From NCBI GenBank assembly GCA_013398055.1, contig VZRS01006725.1:751106-815105 (forward strand): 64,000 nt of DNA, read 5' to 3'. Positions 1 through 12,700 of this stretch are shown here, in pieces. Made by a program: the position numbers and the translations under genes. Every line of letters begins with the position of its first letter. The stretch's first letter is position 1. The DNA is from Ifrita kowaldi (taxonomy: Eukaryota; Chordata; Aves; Passeriformes; Cinclosomatidae). Under the pieces are notes generated by a model. That model worked only from the letters and a program-made list of their open reading frames with translations. It was not told the DNA's origin and did no database searches.

Positions 1-3000
1 TCTCAAAAGGAGATAAGGATTCAACCAAGTGCCTCCCACCAATTTCATGAGTAATAATGTCAGATCTTGAGGTTCAGAACTTTATCAAATATCAGTACCT
101 CCTTGAACAGGGCTTTATTTAATGACCTTCCTAACACTTCTGAGGAGAATTTTCAGGAGTGGTGGTTCCTGTTCCTGCCTCATTTCAGCACTGCCAGTTT
201 TTCTTCCCTTGCTCTGTGTCTGCGCCCACTGATGATGGATTTTTGGGCCTAAACAACAAAAAATGTCATCCACTGTATGTTAGGAGCCTCCTATCTCCTC
301 ACTTAGTCCGTCCTAACCCAGAGGTGTGATCCCGCCAACAGCAAAACCACCTATAAACAGCATAACCCAACATAAGATCCCAAAACTTAATTCCTTGTGT
401 ATATTAGCATGTCCCAGAGTTGAGTTATTATTTTTTATAGGGAAAAGGATTAAGGATGGCAGCCCACCAAGAACCAGCTATAGAAGATATCACCAGGAGG
501 AAATGCTGCCCAGCTACCTCGTTAAGAGTAGTTGAGCTAATCAATCATTGGAATTCATCCTTAGCTTGGGTGCTTGATCAAAATTTACAGATGTTCAGTG
601 ATTGCGCAGGAGCTGCAGGTTGAGTTTCAGCCCATTTCTTATATTTATTTTGATTGTGTTGATTTTTCCAAGCTAAGACGAAAGAAACGAGCAAATCTCT
701 CCCCGTCTGTAGCAGGAAGAAAACACTTCAAGTACACACACATCTTCTGAAAACTGCTTTTTTCACAGTTCTTAGGCCACAGCTTTCAGTTCCTCAAATG
801 ATTCATTTCAAAGTTAGGTTGACACAGAAAGCTGAGCAGATATTTTTTGCAGAAAGGAAAAAACCAATCTTAATAGGAATGCTTGATTTTTCCAGGGTCA
901 CTTTATACACATTTACAGTAGAGTTGCAGCCTCATGCTGGCCAGCAGAGACTCCTTCAGGGAGATATTTAGGATATTTGTAGATTGCATGAGAGAAAAGA
1001 AGCAAAATATGTAATAGAATTACTCTTGCAATTAGACTATTTATTATTTTTAGCTGCAGAATGGTAGTAAATATGGTTTTCTGTGCTTGCTCGTGGCAAA
1101 CAAACTAACTATAGAAATGCAAAGTTGTGGAATTTCCATTTCATTTCTTGCTTCATTAATTTCATTAACTTACAAATAGATGAATACATAAAATTAAAAA
1201 GTAATTCCCTTTTAATATTTTTAAATTACTCTCTCCAAGTCTTCAAATCTTTTAATCTGTTAAGGTCTCCATCTAATTGCTCTTACAGAGGCAGAATTGA
1301 GCTTCTGTGAATCAGATATCGGTGTGATTGATTACAAGGAAGCTAATCAGGAGGTGCCATTCACAAGGTAAATGCAATTGTTTCTCAAATATTTGCTTGC
1401 AGTCTGTGGCATTTCACTACCTCAGCAGCATGTATGAGATGATATGTGGGTGGGATGTGTGAAGGTGTGGATTTATGTGGGGAAATCAAATCTAGCCATG
1501 GAGGAAAGGCTATTTCTTCTTTATTTTTTTTATTCCTTATACAAGGACAAATTGCATGGGAATTATAGTGTTTCCCATTTAATAGAAGTAGCCTTCATGC
1601 TGATGTTTTTCACAACAGTGACAAATGGCAGCTAAAAAGAAAAGGAGAGAATGCAATCAATCTTTATACCTTTAAAAATAGTTGAAAGCTAAGATGAAAA
1701 CGAAACCAATTTCAAGAGAAAAATAAATAGTTGGAAGCAAACAATTATCTGGAAGAGAAGGGAAGGTGCAGAAGATGATTTGGGACTTAGTGCTGGGTCT
1801 TGGAGAAGGCAAAAATTCCTGTTCTGCTTTTCCTTCTTGTTTGGGACTGCAGTTTCCATGGCCACAGCACTGTAACACATATGCCCAGAAAGGAGAATAT
1901 TCCCCCAAAAGGCCACAGAGTCTGAAAGCTGAAAATGTGTAAGGGAGAAATTAGGAAGAAAAATTCAACTCTCCTCCAATTCCCAGGAACTGATGACTGT
2001 TAAACCACAACAGCTGAAGGTGTAGTTCAGACTAGAAATCATCCAGGTATTTAACATGTATTTAATGCTAATATTTTAGCTATGCACTAACACAATGTTA
2101 ATATTTGTTTATATTACTGGAAAAGGCATAAAAATAGGATTTTAAAATAGAGTAAAATATTTGACTGAGATTTCACATAGATCAGAATAAACAGTAAAAA
2201 CACACAATGTAAAAACTTCTGCTATACCCTCTGAACCCATTCTAAAAGCTCATATAACAGACAAAAGATTAAATAGGGAGTCTTGAACATTTTGCTGAAC
2301 ACAAAGGAAATTAACTCCTGGCAGGATTAGATCAGACTCTGTTCGGTGTGCTCTGGATGATGGAAGATTTGGAAGGGAAAACTCGGCACTTCTCAAATTA
2401 CATGAGTTGAGAAATGAGCTGGTCAGTCAGAAAATGGTCCTCTATTTATTCTGTTATTCAAGTGTCCCTCCTACAGCTGTGGGTCTCAGCTGGATTTCCA
2501 GACTTTATGTGAGGCATTCTGTGTCAGTTTTGGGTTTTTTGCCTTTAGAACCTGCCAACCAAGTGTTTTCTCAGATAGGAAGTCTGTTATTGCAATGCAT
2601 GTTTATTGGAAAAAAGAGATGTACAGACGCTGACACCTCCAGACTTTCACAAAATTTTCCACTCTTCCTCTTTAAATCAAGTATTGATTTGGCCTGGGTT
2701 CAATGTGTGCTTTAAATTAATGCACCATAATGAAAACTCATGGCAAGATTACTTAGGGATAAGTTTTTTAGATTTAGCTGAACTGCACTGTTTTCATAAT
2801 TATAATGAAGACACTTAAGGGGATATTTTTCATGCAATGCCTGGCAGTAATCCAGTGTCACTCCCATTAAAATCACCTGGTCAGAAATTAAGGTCCTGGT
2901 TCTTGAAATCTGTAATTTCCAAGTAACAAATTATTTTTTCTTAGAGTGAAATTTAAAAAAACCCGAACATATTATTTATATATTTTGCATTTATTATATC

Positions 3001-3551
3001 AGAAGTGAATGCCATTCCTTAAACAGGTAGTAGAAGAGGATAAAACAAGTTTATTTTTATTTTTTACCATAGCTGCAATGGACAAATTGTAACGGAAATT
3101 TTTAGATAACTGCACACAGAAGTTATGAGATCTAAAATAGACATTGATTTTAAAGGACTAGCTTTTATAATGCAGTAAATAGTTTTTTCCTTTGGATGAT
3201 TTTTCAGAGCCAAGGCTTTCTTCACATCCAGACAATTATTGATTACTTATAACTCCCTTTTCACAATAATCTCCTAGTATGATTTTTAGTATTTTCCTGA
3301 GATCCTTTTTTATAGAGTCTCAATATACTTGTCTAACCCAGGAGGAGCTTATAAGGCTTTTTCTTACACTCTGTTACCCGACTGGGGAGAAGGTCTAATT
3401 GTTGCACTGTGTCTGAGCTGTCTCCTTTCTTTCTGACTTCACCTCTGGGCTTGCCTACCCAAGACTTAAAAAAAGCATCAGCAGCATTTTTGGGAGAGCT
3501 GTGCCACTAACAGAGAGTTTTATTAGTGCCTTCATCACTGTGTGTTTGCAG
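1..3551. other. Non-coding AT-rich DNA
   Basis: No gene or repeat family was recognised here. The reading frames are short (at most about 100 codons), lack any family signature and are interrupted in every direction. The only structure I could pick out is one exon-like segment at 1289-1367, listed separately. This is probably intron or intergenic sequence. Confidence 0.6.
1289..1367 (+). other. Exon-like segment (cassette exon candidate)
   Basis: The segment is preceded by an acceptor-like stretch (TGCTCTTACAG) and followed by a donor-like AAG|GTAAAT. One of three frames is open across all 79 nt. It begins with two bases that complete a codon and ends with two spare bases (intron phases 1 then 2). 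The predicted peptide contains ELSFCESDIG and VIDYKEANQEV. No protein family was recognised and no neighbouring exon of fitting phase was found. The polypyrimidine tract is short. A chance pseudo-exon is at least as likely as a real one. Confidence 0.12.
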
Positions 3552-3617
3552 CTGGCCAGAACAGGACAGGGTTTGGCAGCAGATTTTCTCCTGTTGCACC
3601 CAAAGGCACTGTGGAAG
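3552..3617 (+). other. Exon-like segment
   Basis: The acceptor context is GTGTGTTTGCAG and the donor is AAG|GTGAGC, both good matches to consensus, around a 66-nt segment. All three frames are open, so openness says little. In the phase 0-0 frame it would read LARTGQGLAADF and onward. No protein was recognised and no partner exon was found. It is kept only because both splice sites are good. Confidence 0.12.
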
Positions 3618-4889
3618 GTGAGCTCTCTTTATTTCTTTCTGGGGAGTATGGATGAGCTGCTTTTGTTCCAGATCCTGATACCTATTTTACTCTGAGATTT
3701 AAAAACATATTAGTGTCTAACCACCCTCACTAACATCTAAATATAGGCCCATGTCTGACCACTCCTCTGTGTGTGTCCTCGTCTGGCAACTTCCTTTCAC
3801 ACATTTCAAGCATGATGCTTGTCTAGCACAGACTTCCCAAACTCATCATGCTCCGCTGCTTCTGACATCTTAATTTGCTGCTCTGCCTCTTTCGCCCACT
3901 TCTTACTCTGTGCTCATTCTTTGCTCTTGTACAGACTATTCAAAAGGAGAGGAAATCTAGAGTTGCTCATATTGGTTTTCTCCTCCTTTTCCTTTCCCCA
4001 GCAGATCCTTCACAGGTTAACTTCCTCGAGTTTTGTACCCGCAAGTCCTGAACAGAGATTGGAGTGGTCAGTAGTGGTGGTTCAAATGTCAAGGGACAAT
4101 CCCTTTTTAAACAGAGTGGAAACATCTTCAGAAACCTGGCTTGCTCCTGGTGCGAAAATATGAGCAGAGATCCAATGTCCAAGTTTAAAGGATGGATGTT
4201 TCCTTCTCTGCAGCCTGACCCGCCACTGTGAGCTCAGAAAGGCAGCCTGCAACACACGCTTGGAGTGCACAAGGTGACACCGGCAGCCAGAAAATGTCTG
4301 CAAGCAAGATGAAAACTCAGTTTGCTGGGAACATCTTTGTCAACATCAAGATTCCCAAAATAAAGCTTGAGTTCAGGGAGGGTCAGGGAGAAAAAGTAGC
4401 AAAATGCCAGCAAAACTGGGAAATGCTATCGAAGCATCTGACAAGCTCAGCAAATACCAGAATTGCCTCTCCAGTGAAGTTTAATTAAAAAGTCTATTGT
4501 TCCCATTATTGCTTAATGATTCCTCCAAAAGTAGAACTAAAGTTTATTTTAGAGGTTAATTATTCCCGGAATTTTAAAGGGATACCAGAGTATTTCCTTC
4601 TACCTCATTTGGTAACTGAACCATTAAGGAGAGTGAAGCAAATGGTGGTGTAAGAATTGGTGAAAACAATTTAGGTCTCAGGAGAAAGTGCCTCGTGTCA
4701 GATATCATGGTGTTGTTGCACAAAAAACAATCTTCTAGCAAATTAAGTTAACTTTCCATGCTGGAAAAAACTTGTCAATGACTTCTCCCCATTTGCTCCT
4801 GAATTCTAACTGAGACTCAGCATGAGGAGATGGTGCAGTTGTTTCTGAAAGCAAACGAGAAAATGGATCCATCGGGGCATAGCACTCAC

Positions 4890-4961
4890 CGTGCTGCCAA
4901 GAAAGCTTGATTCTGCTGCCTCATACTTGTCTATGCTAATTGCCATGCTGGGTTTTGTCAT
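4890..4961 (-). other. Exon-like segment starting at an ATG
   Basis: On the minus strand a 24-codon frame starts at ATG (4961-4959) and runs to a donor-like ACG|GTGAGT at 4890/4889. The peptide starts MTKPSMAISIDKYEAAESSF. The nearest strong acceptor (pyrimidine-rich, ending CCCCGCTAG, about 50 nt upstream) would put an in-frame TAG directly before the ATG and several short upstream ATG frames in the leader. It would therefore have to be an initiator exon with a cluttered 5' leader. The last exon base triplet ACG is not the preferred CAG or AAG. Weak candidate. Confidence 0.12.
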
Positions 4962-7900
4962 CTATCCAATAAGCCATGCATCAAAAATCAGGATTCAACA
5001 CTAAAACCTCATGCTAGCGGGGAAAAAACAAAAAAGTTCTAAATTAAATATTTTTCAACATGGTGAATTGTGAAATTGATTGTTGCACGTGGGGAGTGCA
5101 TATTATTTCACTTTAGGAAGAGAAAAGACTTGATGAAGCATTGTTATGCACAGGTTCCTATATCAGCTTAATTTTCTATCAACTGCATGTCATTCAGAAG
5201 AGCATTAATCAATTTATTAACATCTGACATGTTATTTTTTCTCATTCCTCTCCCAAACAGTTAAGTGGCTACAACAACAAACGCCGCAAAAGGCAGAATT
5301 TCCAAAAGCACCAGGACAATCCCCGTTTCCCAGTCATGTAGATGCAGATATTTAACTATAACCATGGACATTACTTCCTTCTTAAGCTGTGTGCCATGTC
5401 CTGCACTGCCCACGCTGAGGCAGTTCACAGACATTATCCAGGTTATGTGAGTCAAGGACACACTGAAAATTTCACTGAGACAATAAAGGTAATCCAGTAA
5501 TAATTTCACTAAAAGTCAATGGTAGCAATACAGAAAATGCAGCAATTCCAGTCTGTTGAAAAGACAACATAATTACCTGTTCCACAACTAAAAGTATTTT
5601 GAAAGTTTCAGATTATGTAAACTTTGACTGAATAGAAGAGAAAGAGCCCGTATTTAAATTTTCTAGCATTTCCTGCAAACAAAACATTTTAAGAGGGTAC
5701 TTGTGCAGGTGTTTTTCATCTATATTCTCAGTGGCATATCTGGAAGGTGCTAATATTTCTTAGGCTAGCATTTTTGATAGAAAATCTCTGTTAATCATCA
5801 CTACTCCAGCCTAAGAGCCAATGGGGTTTAACAGTTTTGGTGTGTGTCTAAGTGGGAGGTGCAATTGATGTTCTGGGGGGTGACCTTTCAGCATATATTA
5901 TGTTCATATCACCAATTTTTATTTGATTTAATTACATTTAGCTATCTATTCACTTCTCAGATTAGCTTCAGAAACGTGCATCAGTATCACAAATCTTTTT
6001 TTATTTATCATTATCAACAGTTTCTACATTTTCTTGTTATTATGAGCAGTGTTCATTTTCCCACTCAACTTTTAATTCCTTTAATTTCTGGGACGGTGTG
6101 GCCATATTTACCATTAGAAGTAGGAGCATACAAGAAATGTATTAGCTCTATTTTTCTGCCGTTTTCAAAGGGCATTCCTGTTTCACTGATATTTTTAGCA
6201 GGTATTGCTGGGTATTTATCGTTTCCTTTTAAGTACACAGAGAGGACAAGGAAACTCTTGGAGCCTTGGGCTCTCAGTAACTTCGATCCTTTAACCTTGC
6301 TTAATCTCACGGTTTTTGAATGGGTTTGAACCAAGGACCTGATGGTGAAAGATTGCTCTCCATCAGGAACGTTTTTCTTTCTGATAGGCCTTTGCAGCTC
6401 TGCTCTCCACAGCATTTTCTCTTGCTCAGGCCCTTCTGTGTGTGTGTGAAGGTTAACTGAAGGAATCACTCACTGGCTTCTTTCCTCTTGTTAGTGTGAA
6501 ATACCAGTGCCCAACAACGATTTTTGGAACGGCAGCGTCTTCACGCGTCCATTTACTGGCCTCGAGGAAACTGATCTCCTCAGGAGAAGACGACGGCACC
6601 TGACCTGCTGGAAAACAGAGATTTAATGTTCTGGGACAGGAATCGGAGCAGAGAGCCTGAGAGCTGCACACAATTGGGCGCATCCTTTCACTAGGACCTG
6701 TCAAAACCAATCATGTCTTCCCTAAACAGGTAAAATTGTCAGTATCGAAACCTGAGTGAAAATGATTCCTGGGTGAAAAAGAGGCAACTCCTACTTACAG
6801 TGTAGTCCACAGAAGCTAAAAGAAAATGGTTTCTATTTTTTTCCTCTTTTCTGTCATAAGTGATTCTCTTTTGGGGACTTTAGAAATCATAAAAGAAGTG
6901 AAAAAGAGGAGGCCTCCCAAGGAAATACTAAAGCAATATAATTTTACTTTTTTCTTAAGGCTTTCCCTAGTGGAGGAAATACAGAGTTATGCTTTTCTAG
7001 TTAAAATGTACCATTTCAAGCATCTTGCTGGAAAACAAATATTTACGCTCTGTTTTTTGCTAATTCTACAATAAGTTTGTTTTGAAGGAATGGATTTACT
7101 TTCTTTCCAGTTAAACCTTGAATTATCAGAAGTGCTAGAACTAGAAATAAAAGAAAGGCTCTTGTAGGTGAACCCAAAAATCTCAATAATTTGGTTTATT
7201 CAGGCACTCAGGTTTGGTTTATTATTTGTAATCTAACAATCTTAATGATCAATTCAAACCCTTTAATTTTCTCTCTAATGTATATCTCCCCAAAAATGAA
7301 GTTTGAAAAACTTAGAAGCTGGGGACATGATAGAGGACAATCAGTCTTCAGCAATGCCTCTTAAAAGCTCTGTGTATCAGCTTCTTTAAGGTTTCACTTG
7401 AAATGGAAATTTTATCAATGGGCATTAATAATTTTGGAGGCCTCATATTGCCTTACTGATATTTATTATGTCAACGAGATCAGTGTTGTGAGGAACAAGT
7501 CTGTGTATATCAAAAAATTCCTCTGCCCTGATAATGGCAGGAAACAAAAATATTTTCTGTATGAATGTTGCAGCATTCTGGGTCGTCTTCTATAGAAAAT
7601 CTTGTGGGTGGGATGACATTCAGATATGTCTGGCGAGATGTGTTATTTCACAAAGCTTGGTATCAGTTGGAAAAGTGAGAAAGGCGAGATGTGCATGCGT
7701 TTCTTTGCACTGTAAATTATTCAACAGCAGCTTTTCTGCTTCTATCCACAGTTTTCTTGTGTTTTGCTTAACCAAATTGGGTAGTGACAGAGATTCTACA
7801 GCTCTTTTTTTCCTTTTTACAGTTTTGGGGAGATCTGGGGATAAAATAAACCAATGATTTCTGCTTTACTTGCCTTACTTGCTTTATCATTTTTTTTCTA

Positions 7901-8522
7901 ATGTAGGCAATTTCATTCCCAACTGTTTGTGATGCCAAATTATGTAAGCCTTAAAAAAAAAAAAGAGAGAGGCATATAATGACAGAGAGCAACAAGCTAA
8001 AACAGTCTAAAGAAAAATGATTTAAAGCCACCCAGACTTTTGCTATAGGGTTATATGCTCTGTGTTTGATGTTGAAATGATTGGTGTGACCATTGCTGGT
8101 AAGGGGATGAGTATGGACTGGTTTATATTACCAGACATTTCCTGTCTAATGGCATTGGTGTTGAGGGTGATACCAATATAAACTCTGTTTTGCAGTCTGC
8201 AGTCTCAGCAAATGGAACCCAGATACAAAAAAACTGATTTTCACCTGCCTAATTTCCTATTTGACTCGTTGTCAGAACTCTGATGCCAAAGGACTTTGGT
8301 ATCTAATCCCCCTGGGAGACATCCTTGTGTTTACAAATACAGTTCAACAGATAACAAGCCACATTGTTCCACCGGGGTCACATTGCCTACTTGGGACCTA
8401 AATATAATTATTCACAGTCAAAGCTCAGACACGCTTTTAGAAAGTGGTTGTATTACAGAAGTCAATAAGAGTGCCTTTCACACGTTTTCAGTATGTCATC
8501 TTAAGTTTTTTTAGAAATAACT

Positions 8523-8670
8523 TAATGAAAATAAGAAAAAGCACTGAAAAATTATGAAAAAGGGATAGAGTGCACATGTGAGGGAAGAGAAAGCAAGGAA
8601 GAGAGAAAAAGAAAGGACCGAATAATAAGGGAAGAACAAAAGAAAAAAAGGAGAAACAAGAAAAAATCCA
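8523..8670 (+). repeat. Purine-rich low-complexity tract
   Basis: About 150 bases are almost all A and G on the plus strand (runs such as GAAGAGAAAGCAAGGAAGAG). The minus strand is correspondingly pyrimidine-rich and gives a spurious Phe/Ser/Leu-rich reading frame. This is simple low-complexity sequence, with no unit that repeats exactly. Confidence 0.7.
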
Positions 8671-9309
8671 AAGAAATCAACTTGTTGCACACCATATTTG
8701 ATAACTGTAATTGCTGTGCTCTGCACAAAGGCTTCTGTTTTTGATTAAAGACTTAGAGATAGGTACTGCTGAAAACACTATTTAAAATTCATTATTTTCC
8801 TCCCTTTCCTTTGAATTCTTCATTATGTGAAACGTACTCCAGTGCTCTTGGAATCTTTTGTTCTTTTCATTGAGTTGCTCCGTTTTTATTTTAATGCCCT
8901 TGTAGTCTGGATATTCTCTAAAAATGCTGCCTATCTGCTAAGAACAAATGCTCTTGCAGCGCCTGTTTCCCATTTCCTCTTTAAAATTCCTTTTCTAAGT
9001 GAAAATGTAGTTTTGTTTTTGGCTTGTTTCTTTTAAATACTTTCCTGCTTTTGTTTCTGAAGCAGATTTCTCACACCAGCACAGTGCCCGTGGGTCAGGT
9101 CCTCAATCACTTTTCTTGCCCTATTTTAACCAAAGGTGACGGTGGTATGTGATTAGTGGATGCTGCCAATGCAAAATTCAATAATCATTATTTTTATTTT
9201 ATAAATATTATTTTTTATGCCTTTACCTCAAAAGGAGCACTTGCAGGGATGTTAGTAAACATCACTCCTGTTGATAGTTTTGAAATGCCAGATTGCTTCA
9301 TTCGATAGT

Positions 9310-9660
9310 CAGAGAATTGGAGAATGGTTTGGGTTGGGAGGAACCTTAAACACCATCCAGTTCCACCCCCTGCCACGGGCAGGGACACCTTCCACTATCC
9401 CAGGTTGCTCCAAGCCTCATCCAACCTGGCCTTGGATACTTCCAGGGATGGAGCAGCCACAGCTTCTCTGAGCACCATCACAGCCAAGAATTTCTCCCTA
9501 ATACCTAATCTGAATCTCTCCTCTTTTGGCTTAAAATTATTCCCTCTTGTCCTGTCCCCATCTGCCCTTTTAAAAAGTCCTTGTCCTTTTCTATAAGCCC
9601 TCTGTAAGTCCTGAAAGGCCGCAATGTGGTGCCCACAGAGCCTTCTCTTCTCCAGGCTGA
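9310..9660 (-). mobile_element. CR1 LINE 3' end, truncated
   Basis: The reverse complement of the avian CR1 3' region is recognised by its conserved blocks in order: GAGAATGGTTTGGGTTGG, ACCTTAAACACCATCCAG, GGGCAGGGACACCTTCCACT, AACCTGGCCTTGGA, TTCCAGGGATGGAGC, CCACAGCTTCTCTG, AGAATTTCTCCCTAATA and CTTCTCTTCTCCAGGCTGA. The left edge is the element's 3' end. The element is 5'-truncated on the right, where a trinucleotide repeat takes over. It is a dead copy of non-coding 3' sequence. The 121-codon minus frame through it (with a long tyrosine run) is not a gene. Confidence 0.92.
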
Positions 9661-9663
9661 GAA

Positions 9664-9720
9664 AATAATAATAGTAATAATAATAATAGTAATAGTAGTA
9701 GTAATAATAATAATAATAAT
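9664..9720. repeat. AAT/AGT trinucleotide microsatellite
   Basis: Fifty-seven bases of ATA/AAT units are interspersed with AGT units, exactly abutting the 5'-truncated end of the CR1 fragment. On the minus strand this reads as polytyrosine in one frame, an artefact. Confidence 0.95.
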
Positions 9721-12700
9721 ACATAAGTACAACTTCCCATGTCAATTTATCCAATGTCACCCACCTTTGAGCTTATGATTTTTAAGATGGCAGAGGAAAT
9801 AAAGCCAGACAAGCATCTTAGCCCACTGAAACTTGTGCCTTTCAGCTCCTTTCTGCTGCCCAAAATTTGTTGAGCAAACGGCTGTTTAGTTAGACAAGTT
9901 GTTTTGATATAGGCTTATAGGTCTTCATGCAAGGAAACATTTTTATTGAGGGAGAAAAGCCTCGTGATGGTACTTGTTTTTACTGTGGACTTCAGCATTT
10001 CAAGAGTTATGGACACCATCCAGCCAATGCTAATGTGCAGAGGCAGTATCAGGCTGATATACTGAGCATCATTACTTACTGTGGACTTTTTAAGAAGTTA
10101 GGAATTGAAGTCTGAATTCTCAAGACAGTCCTCTCAGCAGTTCAAGGACTTGGGCTTAGAGTTATCCATAAATTTTGTTTATGTTTATTCAATAAGGACT
10201 AAGTCAGTGAATGTTGTGAAGAATCATTTACTTAAACATAAATGGGAATTAATTAGCCCACCAAATGAAGGCAAAGGAAATTCTGAGGCAAGGATGCACT
10301 CATAGGCACAGTAACACAACATTTCTTTACTTGATGGGCCTAAAATTTCTTTTAAGAGTGGCTGCCAAATAATCTTGTTTCTTTTGTTTACCAGCCAGTT
10401 TACACAAATATCTCTCTTGAAATGGGGAAACTTTCCTATGGCAGCCATTTTAGCAGCTGATTTCTTATTGCAAAAAAATTCCTCTAAAAAAAACATTTTG
10501 CTGTTTATTGATCAATGATTATTTTTTACTTGAGCTGTGTGCAAAGATTGAACATCAGGTACATTTCCAACCTCCCAGCCCACTCTCCAGCACATCAATT
10601 GGTGCAGTCTTCAGTTTGCCAGTCCTGCACTAAAAGAAATTAATGGACTATCCTACTTCATTTCATGGCACCCAGGTGATGGAGTACAGAAACTGCTATA
10701 AACACTGGGGTTCAGTGGGATTGCTGGCAGGAGCAAGGTGTGCAGTATTTGGCCAGCACTTCACATCGTCATTAACCAGGCAGAGTTAAAATTATCACAG
10801 CAGCCTGTCTTGAGTGGAAGCAGAAAAATTGGTGCAGGCTGTGCAACCTCCTGACTATTAAATTGACCCATTGTTGCTTTTATTTGTTCCCTAACTTAAT
10901 TTTGTGCTATACTGAAATAAATGAGACCACTTACAATGTAAGTGGAAGGACCGATTAATCTGGCCAATATAGCATATTAAAATTATATGTGTTCCACAGT
11001 TTATAATCAAATATGATGCTCTTCCTGAAATAAGCACTCTCTGTATGTGATGATACTCACTAATGGGTCTACTGGGTACCCAAGCACAGTAAATTCAAAT
11101 GGTGGCTATGTAGGGATGCTGTAGATTTTTCCTTGCTTTTGCATTATTTTAATAGAGGGAAGACTCAGGAAAACAAGGGGAAATTTCCTCTAAGGTAAAC
11201 CCATAAAATCTCATTTAATTATATCTTATAAATCTCATGCTAGTTTATGTTTTTCTAAAGTATCAACACTTAGAATCACATTTTTAAAAACTGTATTTCC
11301 CTGAATAGGAAAAATGACAATCATATTCTTTTAAATTGTATTTCCCTGAATGGGAAAAATAACATTCTTCATAGACAGGAAGAAAATCATGAAAATGACA
11401 GTTGAAGATGAAAAAGCAGATGGAAAACACAAATAGAAGAAAAATCTTTTGCTGCTGAAGCCGGGCTCATGAATTCAGAACATGAGAGTTGTCACTGCTG
11501 GTGTACAGTCCCTAAACCTGGTGAGGCTCCTCAGGATCCTCATGGTCGTGAGGGAGAAGAGGACAGGGCGGGAACAAGAATTCTTTGAATGACAGATACA
11601 TTTTTAGAGATACTGGGTGCTCACAGGGTAATTCATTGCAAGCCTAAGGATAGACATAAATACTTTTCTCTGCCCTTTCAGATGAAGCAAATGCAGCAGA
11701 TCAGAAAATGTTGCACTGCAGAAAGAGTGTGATTCAGCATTATGACTTATTTATAGTCCACACCTTGTAAAAAGGAAAAACAGAGGGACAGGGGTGGAAT
11801 CACAGGCTGAGCGAGGTCAGCAGAATAATGTCCTTACAGCTTCATGTCAAAATTTAGCAGCAGACAGATTTCCAAGGTTTTCTCCGTTCTTGATCATCAA
11901 TAGCTTTCGTTAATTCAGTGGAAGCTGCAGGTGAGCACTCGATATTTTGAAGCTCCCCTGGTACAATCAGTACCCTGAAACTCCCTTGGCATGTTTTCCT
12001 TCCAGTGCTATTTCCATCTGCTTTTTATTCCTCTATTGATTTTAATGGACTTCAATTACAGTATCTTGTCTCTGAATCTTTAGAGCTTTGTTTATACAGA
12101 GCACAGACTACTAGATCACTAGCATCATTTTTCCCCCCCACCTCAGACTCCTTAAGCACTATTTTTCACACTGGTCTGTTATTTTAATTGGCCTAAATTT
12201 TGAAATGTTTAGATACCTTTCAGATCATCTGCAGTTTCACTGCTGTTTAATGACTTTTTCGTTATGGATATATTGTGATAATTGACAATCACATAGCGCT
12301 GTGTGTCACCTAACTCTGGTGTTCTGAAAGCTCAGAATTGGTTCAATCTGCAGTTTAGTCACAAAGTAAATTCCCAAACCATTCCATCATTAGCTGCAGT
12401 AAACAGCAAGAGAGTTTTAGAGCAGGAGAACTTTATTACCCATTCATAAATTTAAAACACTTTTTATCCTCATATTTCATATTTACAGAAATGTAGTTTG
12501 AATTTTAAGTTTAGCAGCTCTGAGTACTGAAATGGGAACTGCTGGGTCCTCCCCTCATCTTTCCAACCTCTGCAGATCTTCTGTACCCACTGCCAATGAG
12601 GCACAATATTAATTATGTACAAATAAAACCATACACTCTCATGCACAACTTTGCTTTCAGGGTATGATTGTAAGGCTATTGCAAACAGTGTCAGTAACCA

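Larger units (their letters stand above)
3618..9308. other. Non-coding DNA, no recognised gene
   Basis: This stretch is AT-rich. It contains two overlapping opposite-strand reading frames, 161 codons on plus (5844-6329) and 134 codons on minus (6065-6469), with no family signature. They are treated as chance. It also contains a minus-strand exon-like segment at 4890-4961 and a purine-rich tract at 8523-8670, listed separately. Nothing else was recognised. Confidence 0.55.

Noticed and set aside
5844..6469. Overlapping opposite-strand frames of 161 and 134 codons
   Set aside because: No family signature, no splice or promoter context, and a hydrophobic composition that simply follows T-rich sequence. 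Best explained by chance.
9395..9760. 121-codon minus frame with a long tyrosine run
   Set aside because: It is a trinucleotide repeat joined to the non-coding 3' end of a CR1 element, not a gene.
11904..11930. 27-nt in-frame microexon-like segment with CAG|GTGAGC donor
   Set aside because: Too short for its open frame to carry any weight. Splice-like pairs this close occur often by chance.
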